The notes under the pieces: generated by a model
Database searches by the model: none
What the model was told of the DNA's origin: nothing
The model's input: the letters and a program-made list of their open reading frames with translations, nothing else
Assembly (NCBI GenBank): GCA_030052745.1
Contig: JANBVO010000016.1
Coordinates: 648,700 to 712,699, forward strand
DNA from: Pleurostoma richardsiae
Taxonomy: Eukaryota > Ascomycota > Sordariomycetes > Calosphaeriales > Pleurostomataceae
Direction: 5' to 3'
DNA: 64,000 nt
Position numbers and translations under genes: made by a program
Part shown: positions 20,291 to 30,141 of the stretch, in pieces
Position numbering within the stretch: position 1 is the first letter of the stretch
Layout of the letters: each line of letters starts with the position of its first letter

Positions 20291-23177
20291 ATGGAATCGC
20301 AGGATTGCCCTCAGTCTCGCGCCCCTGGAGAAAAGGCAGCGGATTCCATAACATCGTCCTGGAACCGCGAACCGCTGCTGGTCGGTGCGGATGCTCAGCA
20401 GCAACGGCCAGCTCCTCGCCGAGTCTGTGCCGCTTGTCGCCGACGCAAGGTGGGATGCGATAAGAAGCAGCCCTGCCAGAACTGCAAAAAGTCAAACAGC
20501 GAGTGCGTCTATCCCCCCGATGGCAAGTCGGCCGCACAGCAGGTGGACCCCGAGCTGTGGGAGCATCTACGGCGGCTGGAGCCCATGTTCAAGTCTCTTG
20601 TCGACCGCATCGACCAGCATGGCTCCCTCTTCAACCCTCCCTCGCCATCCGTAACCTCTTCCACTGCGTCGGCTGCCCCACAAGCCCGGCGGCCCCCGCC
20701 CGTCTCCTCGCAGGAGGGACGCGGGCGTCCACCCCCAGCCCCTGTACCCCCGACTCCTCCGCATTCTGTTGACTCGTCGTCGACTATTCCCCATGGAGGT
20801 GGCCTTCAAGCTCCAGTTGCGGAAGCACATACCGATCACGACACGGACATCGCGCTCCCCGTTGGTGACTCATCTGTTGCCCGAGCGCCTTCGAGGGCGC
20901 AATTGCAACAGCGATCACCTCGCCGTGGCGGTGCGGCCCCTGCCCCGGCCCCTGCAGCTTCGCCGCCGGTACTCCTAAAGGCATCCGCGGCGACTCCGCC
21001 GGCATGGTCGCCGTATGGCGCCACCGCCGGGAAGTTGGTGAGGGACAATGGCCGGCGGAGATACGTCAACGGCATGTTCTGGGAAACATTGCACTCTGAG
21101 GTACACTTATATCACCTATGCTCACACTTTACGTTTTGAACATTACTGCACTGGAATAGGTGTCGCTTACATATCATTGGATAGAACAACGACTCCGATT
21201 CGGGCGAAGGAGTCGACACAGATGATGACGACCTGGAGGATCACGACGCTCAGCCATGCTCTTCACGGCCAGTCCAGTCTTCGTTTCTCTATTCGCTCCT
21301 TTTCGAGGCCTGCGCCGTCCGAAGGGGCGGTGACTTGGCAGCATTCCACCCCCCGCCGCATCACCGCTTCCGGGCGTGGCAGCTGTTCAAAGAAAACGTC
21401 CACCCCGTTGTTACTGTGCTCCATGTCCCTTCCGTCGAGCCGGTACTGATGGAGTACATGGGCAGGGAGGACGTGTCGTCCAATAGCATCCCCGCGCCCC
21501 TCGAAGCTCTCATGTTCGTCGTCTACTTCGGCGCTGCCATCAGTCTCACCCAGGACGACTGCGAGAGTCAGTTCGGCTGCCCGCAATCCGAGCTGCTAGC
21601 CCGCCTTCGGGCTGGGATAGACGAGGCCCTGGCCGCGGCCGGGCTCATGGACACGGACGACATGCTGACGCTGCAGACCTTTGTCATTTACCTAGCGTTG
21701 CTGCGCTCGCACGATCCCACATCTTCTTGGAACCTGACCGGTTTGGCAGCAAGGCTCGCCCAATCCCTGGGGATGCACCGGGACGGAAGCAACTTCGCAC
21801 TGCCACCGTTTGACGCAGAACTGAGGCGGCGGCTATGGTGGACGATCTGCATCCTAGATGCGCCCGCGTCCGAGGACTATTCCTGCTCTCCAAGTCTGTA
21901 AGTCCAAATCGTGACGACGTGATCCACCCAATCGTCGATCCGTTTTCTGTCCAAACAACTCCTAGTCATCTCTAACATTGCATTAGCCTGGAGCTGAGCA
22001 GCTTTGACGCAAGACTCCCGCTGAACATCAACGATGCGGACTTGCATCCAAATCTGACTGAATATCCGCCGGAGCGTAGAGGCCTGACGGACATGTCTTT
22101 CACTGTTGCTCGGTGCTGGGTCTCGGATCTGTGGCGGACGATGATCGACACTCGCAGAACTGACCCGACTACGGGCAAGAGTTTCAGGTCCATGACGGTT
22201 GCCGAGAAAGAGCGCTGGGTCGACACGCAAAGAGATAGAATCAGGGAGAAGGTGTCTGGTGGAAATCAAGCGTCCGGAGAGCCGCTTCAGTGTGTAAGTC
22301 AAACCCCCCTTAACAACCCTTCTGAAGCCACGCCCCCGAGCTTCTCAGCTAATGTCGATAGCTGATCGACGCCTTCATCGGAACCATCTTCTGCAACCTC
22401 CAGCTCTTCATCCACAACCCCCTTGCCCAGCAGGGAACGGCCCCGTCAAGCGAGGAGCAGAGGAGACGCGTCTTCCGCGAGGCCATCGACTGCATGGTGC
22501 ACTCGTACCGGCTGCGGACCGACCCCCGGGCCGCGAGGTGGTCGTGGCTGACGCGGTGCTACAACGAGTGGCACGCCCTGGCCGTCGTGCTCGCGGAGCT
22601 GTGCGACCGGCCGCTGGCGAAGGATGCCGACCGCGCGTGGCGCGTGGTCGAGCAGAACGCCGTGCTCCGCTGGGAGTCGGCCGTCAGCCACCGCCGGCTG
22701 CACCAGTGGCGGTCTGTCATGAGGACGATCGAGAGGGCGCGCAGGAGGAGGAGGAAGGAGCTCGGCCGCCGGCATGCGCAGTTGTCTGCGCCTGGTGGTA
22801 TAGCTCGTCCAGCTTTATTATCGTCCAGGTCTGGCTCTGGCCGGAGCCCGCCCTTGTTTCGAGAGCAACCCGCCCACCGAGACCAAGAACATAGTCGCGG
22901 CGGCGGCAAAAGCCGTGCACAAAGCGTCTCGGTTCATAATATTACCACTAACATGGTTAGCAGAGACAACGGAAGCGGCGAAGGAGCTGGCATGGGTCAA
23001 CCACAAGGCGACCATTATCAGGACGCCGGCACCGCTAGTAGTTGGGATCATGATGCGTTCAGCTTTGGCAATTTCGTGGACTCGGAGATGCTTGTTGATC
23101 CGCAGATGTTCAGTCCAACCCATATGGAAGCACTGCTTAGCATGCAGAGAGAAGAGCCGGCAAATGCACATGGTTGA
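20291..23177 (+). CDS. Zn(II)2Cys6 transcription factor, cluster regulator B
   Basis: Exons 20291-21100, 21185-21897, 21987-22293 and 22362-23177 give 881 residues. The zinc cluster C46-x2-C49-x6-C56-x5-C62-x2-C65-x6-C72 has the same spacing as regulator A. A Pro/Ser-rich linker and an Asp/Glu-rich patch (DSDSGEGVDTDDDDLEDHD) precede the fungal-specific TF domain, with RRRLWWTICILDAPASEDYSC and EYPPERRGLTDMSFTVARC matching regulator A almost position by position. Two intron sites are shared with regulator A; the third (22294-22361) is absent there. It is a paralogue, and both may bind the same CGG-pair sites, alone or as a heterodimer. Convergent with the amidohydrolase gene. Confidence 0.88.
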
Positions 23178-23440
23178 TGGTCTGGGGTAATCTGTGTGGG
23201 TGAGTAGGAAAAGGACAAGAAACGAATGGTGTGCGACTGGGCCACTGAAGTTGCGCTTATCACCTTTCGGTCTACGGTTCGTAGGTATATCGATGCCACG
23301 GCAAACAAAACCCTGCCCTTTGTGCTTATGAATCGAAGAGGACGGTAGCGGGATGCGTACATCACTTATACGGCGACGATAGATACGGATGCTCTCGGAA
23401 GACGGAAGAATCCTGCTCAATCTTCTCACGAAACAGAATC

Positions 23441-25357
23441 TCAGCTCCGAGGCTTGCCTACTAACCGGCTTTCGTCGATGCGAAACATGGCAACGAGCGC
23501 CTCCCTCGCCTTCTCCATGTTCAGCCCCTGCTGTCTCTGCTGGATAGCGCGCTGGCTCTCCAGCAGCTTATCCCCGACTGCCGACCAGTCAAGCTCCCCG
23601 CCGCCCGCCTCGCCGTCCACGGCCACCGGGCAGAGCCTACCGCCCTTCTTGCGCCAGACGCCGTCGACCATGACGGCCTCGACATCGCGCACGTCGCTGT
23701 GGCGCACCACGGCCGTCAGCGGGTCCGACTCGGCGACGCAGCTCATCCCGGGGCTGGCCGCAGCGTCGAAGACGACCAGGTCCGCCAGCTTGCCCTCCTT
23801 GATCGACCCGATGCTGTCACCCAGCAGCACCGCCCGCGCCCCGCCGATGGTGGCCGCGTTGAACGCCTCCCGCGTGCCGCCCCTGAGCTCGCGGTGTATC
23901 CGCCGCGGGGCACCGGCGCCGCTGCCGTTGTCTGTCTCGGCAACGGCCACGCGCAGGCGGGCCAGCTGCACTGCGGAGCGCACCTGCGACAGGATAGAAG
24001 ACGTGTTGTTCGTGTGACAGTCAACACCGAGGGTAGTGATAATGCCTGGTGTGAAGGCCAGCGGCCAGGAGAAGCCCATCTGCGCCTCCGTGTCAGGGGT
24101 GCTAGAGACAGGGACCTGCGTCTCGGCGAGCTTGGCCACCTCGCTGGCATCTAGGCCAGTGGCGTGGGAGACGAGTATGTCACTAGGGGAGCGGATGAGG
24201 CCGTAGGCGGCAAGCGTGTGGATGAGCGGGTTTGCGCCTGCACGAAGGACACGCCGTGTCAGCTTGGATAGCCACGTTTACCAGCACCGCCGTTTCCCTG
24301 GAGCGCGAGGTCGGGCTTACCTAGCGTCGGGTTCTTTGCGTAGTGGCTCGTGAAGAGCTTGACGCCGGCTTCCCGCAGCGCCGTGAAGACGCCCACGACG
24401 GCCTCCTTGGGCAGGAACCAGTAGTCGAAGCCGAATCCGATGTGGACCCTGCCATTTCCATACGGCTGCCCTCCGGCCAGTTTGAATAGATGGGCCATGC
24501 TTGACTGCGGCATTATGTCATGCGATAGCTCGCAAGTTTTCGAGTCCCACCTGTCGAAGTAGGGAGCGTGGGAGTAGGCGAAGATTGAGCGGATGCCCGA
24601 CGCGACGGTTGCTGCAAGGGCACGATCGGCTGCGGACCCTGAATGTCAGCAGGAGGGAAATCAACATTCCTCTGCCTATCGGCTTTTCGGTACAATCATG
24701 AATCGGGGTTTTAAGGTGAGGTAGATGAAATGACGGGGTGAGAAGGCGGTACCTACCGTGATCATCAGACTGGTTCCCATGAGCATGGTCGAGGACGAAG
24801 GTAGTACCGGCGTCGATTGCCTCCAAGGCTCCGCCTAATTGACCCCAGTACATGTCTTCGGGGGTATAAACATGGCTCTGCCAGAAGCCTAGGGGTAGTC
24901 AGTACGAGCACCCAAGAAATTGCCGTTTGGGGAGCCATTCTGGGCAAACTCGGCAGGTGTTGTCCGCGTCAGTGTGAATAAGATGACGAAAACACCGCTA
25001 GACTATACGCGACGGAGGGGGTTACTAGAGGGGTAAAGGCAAAGACGTACCAGTCGGGATGTAATCGAAGATGGATTGGTCCGCATGGCGACCCTTGAGC
25101 TGTGTCTGCCATAGGTGGTGATGGGTATCGACGAATCCCGGGCTGATAATCTTGCCGGCACAGTCGACCAACTCGGCCCCGTGTGGAGCGACAATACCTT
25201 TGCCCACCTTGGCTATGCGGTTGGCCTGGACAAGAATGTCGGTGTTCCTCAGGGTCTGGACACGGTCTTTGTCATCGTGGACGAGCAGTGTGCCGCCCTT
25301 GAGGAGGATGGCACGAGCTGCAGTAGCTGCCGCTGCCGCTGCCGCTGCTGTTGACAT
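23441..25357 (-). CDS. Amidohydrolase, ATZ/TRZ (cytosine deaminase / chlorohydrolase) type
   Basis: Exons 25357-25051, 24888-24757, 24629-24321 and 24237-23441 give 514 residues. The metal-dependent hydrolase fold is clear: ILLKGGTLLVHDD start, GKIISPGFVDTHHHLWQ with H79 and H81 as metal ligands, then VLDHAHG, VSHATGLDASEV and GVDCHTNN, whose Asp would be the catalytic/metal Asp. IGSIKEGKLADLVVFD closes the fold. Such enzymes deaminate or dechlorinate heterocycles or hydrolyse cyclic amides. A run of alanines follows the start codon, encoded by GCN repeats. With the isochorismatase-fold protein it implies C-N cleavage in the pathway. All splice sites are standard. Confidence 0.86.
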
Positions 25358-25584
25358 GATGGTGGGCAGAGAATCGAGAACTCCCTACTGTGTCTGACTA
25401 GGCGACTGAGTAGCTCTGTTCCTAAGCTGCAGCGTCTCCAGTAGCGCTGTGCTGGTGAAGCTGATAAACGATACAAAGACAGCATAGAGAACCGTGGACA
25501 ATCCCCTTGAGGGAGCTCGGGCGAATACGCGGGGACTGGACGGCCGCTTGTGACGGCCCCCCTGCCCGCGAGTGCGGAGATTGA

Positions 25585-25592
25585 CGGCCGAG
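25585..25592 (+). promoter_or_regulatory. CGGCCGAG motif
   Basis: It lies 228 bases upstream of the amidohydrolase start and forms a pair with the copy at 25628. Confidence 0.45.
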
Positions 25593-25627
25593 ACCCCGAA
25601 GCCTCGGCAACTTGGCATCGGCCACAC

Positions 25628-25635
25628 CGGCCGAG
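25628..25635 (+). promoter_or_regulatory. CGGCCGAG motif
   Basis: The second copy upstream of the amidohydrolase. Its longer context GGCCGAGCATC is identical to the copy at 32549 between the two P450 genes. Confidence 0.45.
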
Positions 25636-25765
25636 CATCCGCCTACACCTGGCCCTTGGTTCCATCTAATCCGCATCTCACTACCAACGAAGTTTTGCAC
25701 GACACGTTTCATTGCATTGTTCTACTGTGGGCCCCACAGCCCTCCAAAGGGGGTTTGCGTAGCTT

Positions 25766-26774
25766 CTAGTTATCCTTGCTGAAGACCATACGGTTCTTGA
25801 TGCTACCGAAACCCCGGATCGTTACTTCGACAACATCCCCGTCCTTCAAGCAGCCACCTGAGTGCCAGCCCACACCCTCCGGCGTCCCCGTCATTATCAG
25901 CGTCCCGCGCCGGAGGGTGCGGCCGCGCGAGGCAAATGCGATAAGCTGTCTGCAAGACCAGATCATCTGGTAGGTGTTGGAACTCTGCCGCAGTTCTCCG
26001 TTCACCCTGGTCGTCAAATCCAGGATCTGCGGATCTGGCACCAGCCTGGGTGACACTAGATACGGACCCGTCGGTCCAAAGTGGTCAAAGGACTTTGCGT
26101 AGCCCATCTGATAGCCCGACATGTCGACGGCGTGCAAATTCCGCGCCGACACGTCGTTGCTGATGGTGTAGCCCAGCACATAGTCCAGCGCATCCTCCTC
26201 GCTAATATCATAGCCGTCCTTCCCTATGACAATGCCCAGTTCACCTTCGTAATCCAGAAGCTCCTGTGCGTCCGGGTGTATCTTTATGTCGTCCAGTGGC
26301 CCCGTCAGCCGATCAGGTGGCGTCGCAAAGAGGACTGGTTTCTTCGGGGGGCTAAACTATTGGCGGTCACAAGGGACAAGTCAGTCCGTAGAAGACGACG
26401 CGTAGAAGTCTCCCCTATAGAATGCACTGGGCTCACCTTCGTCTCGTTGGCATGCGACTTGTAATTCACCCCCGCACAGAGAATTATCGGTGTGCTCGGC
26501 AATGGACATATGATCTAGCAACGGCATGTCCTTCAGTTTCAATGTGTCCATTCTCCCCTGGGCCTACACATGTTTGAATTGACACGGTGGGAGGGTTGCA
26601 TACCTTAGCTACTTGAGCTGTTTCAGGTAATGTATGGAGGGCACTGCTCAGGAGTCCAGCGACGACATGTACTGTCTTGCCGACCAAATCGTCAACCGGG
26701 ACGTCGTCTTCCACATTGCCATACCGCTCCACTCCATTCACGTCAATAAACCTTATGAGCCTATCAAATGACAT
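25766..26774 (-). CDS. Fumarylacetoacetate hydrolase-family protein (acylpyruvate hydrolase-like)
   Basis: Exons 26774-26604, 26514-26437 and 26356-25766 give 279 residues. The family core is complete: ILCAGVNYKSHANE, then the metal-binding DYEGELGIVIGKDG (two Glu), NDVSARN, KSFDHFGPTGPYLV and IMTGTPEGVG. Length matches one-domain FAH proteins (fumarylpyruvate, acylpyruvate or ureidoglycolate lyase type) rather than true fumarylacetoacetase. These Mg-dependent enzymes split C-C bonds of beta-diketo acids formed after aromatic ring cleavage. The gene is divergent from the extradiol dioxygenase, which would supply its substrate. Confidence 0.88.
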
Positions 26775-27278
26775 GTTGCTTCTAAAAGACCCCAAGTGCG
26801 ATGAAGATAAATGAGAACAGACTGGAAGATTACCAAAAGGAGTATTACCTCGTTCGTGGACAACACACATATATCGGATCGACAACGGCGCTTTGCGTTG
26901 ATTTCCTTCGAGCATGATCCTCTGGTAACCTCGGATTTCTTCTCCGTGTACATCGTAGCACGCGAGCCTGCACGTATGACAGAGGTCTCGGCTCCGGATT
27001 CCGCACCCTACCATCCGGTGCTGAGGGATTACCCCCGTAACGGAGGCGACCTCTAGCCGGGAACATCACCGTAGTGTTGCTCAACTGCCGAGGAGCCTGC
27101 TTGCACTACTATTGCGTTCCATTATGGCCCCTCACGGCTCCAGCCGATCACATAGACGAGTAAATAAGACGGAGGCGGTCAAGTGTCTCCAGAACCAACT
27201 CATCCCACGGCATTTCTGCGATAGAAACAATATCGTGTTCCTGCTCGAGAATCTTCAGAGCCATCGCTAGCTGGAGGT
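26775..27278. promoter_or_regulatory. Shared promoter region, FAH-family gene / extradiol dioxygenase
   Basis: A divergent 504-base region with no gene. I see no full CGGCCGAG here, only half-like GCCGAGGAG near 27087. Confidence 0.45.
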
Positions 27279-28475
27279 ATGTCGTCTTCCTTGACAGAGG
27301 ACAGTCGCATCTTACTTGACCGGCTCTCTCATTGCCGGTACGGCCACCCTGATCTCGCAAGCGTGAAGAAGTTCTACGTCGATTTTGGCCTAGTGCCAGT
27401 GCTCGAAAAAGAAGACAAGATATACTTTCGCGGATTCGGGGAGGATCAGTTCTGCTACGTGGCCGAGAAGACCTATGATGGCAAGCGAAAATTCAAGGGC
27501 GGCGCATGGATCGTGCAGTCCATGGCCGAGCTGGAAAAGGCGGCCAAGCTGCCAGGCTCTACACCGATCCACGATCACGACGGCCCCGGGGGTGGGAAGG
27601 TTGTCATTATGAAGGATTGTCTGGGCGAGGAAATCACTCTCATCTACGGCCAGCAAGACCGCGTGCCTGACGCCAGGGAGGTGCCCAAGCCCGTCCAGTG
27701 GAACACATGGGACGACAAGAGGCGTCTCGGAGAGTTCCAGCGGCCCGATAAGGATGTTCCATCCAAAGTTCACAAACTAGGACACTACGGATTTGAGGTG
27801 AACGTCAACCAGCTCCCTCTGGTCTACGACTGGTACGCCGAGACATTCAATATGAAGAAGACAGATTGCCTCTACCATACCGCCAGTGGTAAAACGGTGA
27901 TGATATTCATCCATCTCGACAAAGGCAAAGATTTTGTGGACCATCACGTTAGTGAATGCCTCGTGGATATAAGCACGTCCGATGGATGAGCTGACAAGCC
28001 GCCAGAACATCTTCATCGCTGGAGGTCCTGAAGTCGAAGAAGGTGCCATCAAGGCTCACCATAGCAGCTTCGAGGTGGACGACATTGACAGCCAGCTCGT
28101 CGGACACCACTACATGATTCGCCAACGCCATGTCAATGTCTTCGGAGTCGGGCGACATGTGCTCGGGAGCCAAATCTTTGATTATTGGTAAGTACCGGCG
28201 GAAATCCGTCGGTCAACCAGCATCGCCAACAGACATAGATGGATTGAAACTGACAAGCCGTGCCCTTAATCTCCAGGTTCGACCCGTCAGGGTTTGTAGT
28301 GGAGCACTATGTCGACGGGGACCTGGTGAATGAGGATTCTCCTAGCGGCAACGAGCCAGCCGTTGCTGCGACGGTCTCGAGCTGGGGTCCTGAGATCCCG
28401 AGGGCGTTCTTCACCAAGAGACCCGAGGATCTGCCCGGTCTCAAGGAGGTCCCGAGTATTCCCTTAGAAGTCTGA
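27279..28475 (+). CDS. Two-domain VOC protein, extradiol ring-cleaving dioxygenase type
   Basis: Exons 27279-27947, 28006-28187 and 28277-28475 give 349 residues. Two vicinal-oxygen-chelate halves are visible: an N-terminal one (LSHCRYGHPDLASVKKFYVDFGL) and a C-terminal one (KLGHYGFEVNVNQLPLVYDWY). The three likely Fe(II) ligands are His in KLGHYGFEV, His in AHHSSFEVDD and Glu in VVEHYVDGD, as in type I extradiol dioxygenases such as 2,3-dihydroxybiphenyl dioxygenase. The enzyme would open a catechol-like ring beside the hydroxyl groups. Its partner FAH-family hydrolase is transcribed divergently from the same region. Fungal members of this family are often unassigned, so the exact substrate is open. 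Confidence 0.82.
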
Positions 28476-29014
28476 GCTCTACTTGTCCGGCGACAATAAT
28501 GTCCTTTCGCGTGGATTACGGTCGCTACTTGGTGCAGTGTAACGTGCATATGATCCTCGAGCTTCTATCCCTTAGCCTATATGCGGAACTCATTATACAA
28601 GAAAGTGGAATGAGATCTTCCCACTGAATTATTGAAACTGAGAACCCTCGTCTGTGCAACTTTTCCGGAATAGTTCCTACAGAATAAAATCAAGTAAAGA
28701 TAGTGTACGGTCAACGAGGCCGTATCTCGGGCACTAGGCCGAGTATCTTTGTCCACGTTGAGAGCGCCTCGGCACTTCGGAGGAAACGCTGTGGAGAGCT
28801 TTCCGGAGTTGACCGCGCCGGCTTCAGCATCTTACACTTCAAAGACAACGTCTCTCGATTCCTGTTATAACCGTTCCGATCTCCTGTTTTAGTGGCATCA
28901 TCCTGCAAGCAACAAAAGAATAGAAAGTGACTAAAGGCTTCAACTCAGGTATCCAAGTACCGTCGTAGCCCTCGAGAACGCTGCTTCACACAGGGTTTCT
29001 CAACACATTACGCC
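28476..29014. promoter_or_regulatory. Spacer and upstream region of SDR gene
   Basis: No gene is seen. Partial matches to the cluster motif, TAGGCCGAG near 28735 and CTCGGCAC near 28770, lie about 250-280 bases before the SDR start. Confidence 0.4.
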
Positions 29015-29863
29015 ATGCCCAATCTAGTGGAATCCCAGGCTCTGCAACGACCATCCCACGCTACATCTACAATGGCTGGCCGGACGGCCGTCATCTCAGG
29101 CTCATCCAAAGGTATCGGAGCAGGCATCGCCCTCGAGCTCTCCAACCGCGGTGCCAACATCGTGCTGAACTACCCCAATCCGTCCACGGAAGCTGAGTGC
29201 CATGCCGTCGGCTGCCAACTGGTAACCCCATGGATCGCCGTGTGCGCCGACCTCACCAGCGACGACGGACCGGCCGAGCTGATCCGCCGCGCCGTAGAGC
29301 GCTTCGGACACATCGACATCCTCGTCAGCAACGCTGGCTACGTGCCCATCGCACCGACGTGGGACTCTACCTTTCTAGCCGATTTCGAAGCCGCCGCGCG
29401 GCTCAACGTGCGGGGCTGCCTCGCGCTGGTGCAGGCTGCGCTGCCGCACCTGACGCCGTACACACCGGGATCGGAGCCATCGGGCGCGGTGGGTGGATCT
29501 CGGATCGTGCTGGTCGGGTCGGCGGCGTCGCGGAACCCGAAGGCTAACCAGGGCGCCTATGCGGCCACCAAAGGGGCACTGGACGCGATCCTGCGCGTCT
29601 GGGCCCTCGAACTGCCTCCACGGTACGGATGTACCGTCAACCTAGTGGCCCCAGGGCCAGTGCGGACAGACACGTTTCTGGACCGGTTCAACGATGAGCA
29701 GTGGGAGCATGTGAGCGGCCTGCTGAGCCAGGAGACGCCGGTGGAGGGGTATGCAGCGGCAGTGGAGGACGTGGCATGGGCGGTGGCGTTCCTTGCGGAG
29801 GAGAGGTCACGCTTCATTAACGGGTTGTATATGGTTGTGTCAGGCGGGTCGACGATGACCTAG
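29015..29863 (+). CDS. Short-chain dehydrogenase/reductase (3-oxoacyl-ACP reductase-like)
   Basis: Intronless, 282 residues. The cofactor loop is SGSSKGIG at 28-35 (Ser in the usual first Thr place), followed by SNAG, VGSAASRNPKANQGAYAATK with the catalytic Ser, Tyr and Lys, and NLVAPGPVRTD. A second in-frame ATG at residue 20 (MAGRTAVI) could be the true start, since the first 19 residues look unconserved. It would oxidise an alcohol or reduce a ketone of a pathway intermediate. It lies tail-to-tail with the P450 at 30142. Confidence 0.85.
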   Translation: MPNLVESQALQRPSHATSTMAGRTAVISGSSKGIGAGIALELSNRGANIVLNYPNPSTEAECHAVGCQLVTPWIAVCADLTSDDGPAELIRRAVERFGHIDILVSNAGYVPIAPTWDSTFLADFEAAARLNVRGCLALVQAALPHLTPYTPGSEPSGAVGGSRIVLVGSAASRNPKANQGAYAATKGALDAILRVWALELPPRYGCTVNLVAPGPVRTDTFLDRFNDEQWEHVSGLLSQETPVEGYAAAVEDVAWAVAFLAEERSRFINGLYMVVSGGSTMT

Positions 29864-30141
29864 GAGCGCTCTCTATCATTGCTATAGGACCCCGACGTTT
29901 TCACTCATCAGTACTACTCCAGACATCTAACATATACTGCGAATATATCAGACGTTATATTGACGAGCAGTGTAGTAATGCCACAATGCGTCTATATGCT
30001 TCTCTATAGAGAACTGGATGGGAACGACCAGAGATTCCAGGCAGAGTTGACCGGGCAGTTTCCAGCAATTGCCAGGGCAGTGGGAAGCATCTATGTTTAC
30101 TGCCATGCACAAGAGACTGCGTAGCAAGGTGTAGGCGTGCA

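Larger units (their letters stand above)
25358..25765. promoter_or_regulatory. Upstream region of the amidohydrolase
   Basis: No gene is seen. CGGCCGAG occurs twice, at 25585-25592 and 25628-25635, within 51 bases. The 3' end of the FAH gene borders it on the right. Confidence 0.5.
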
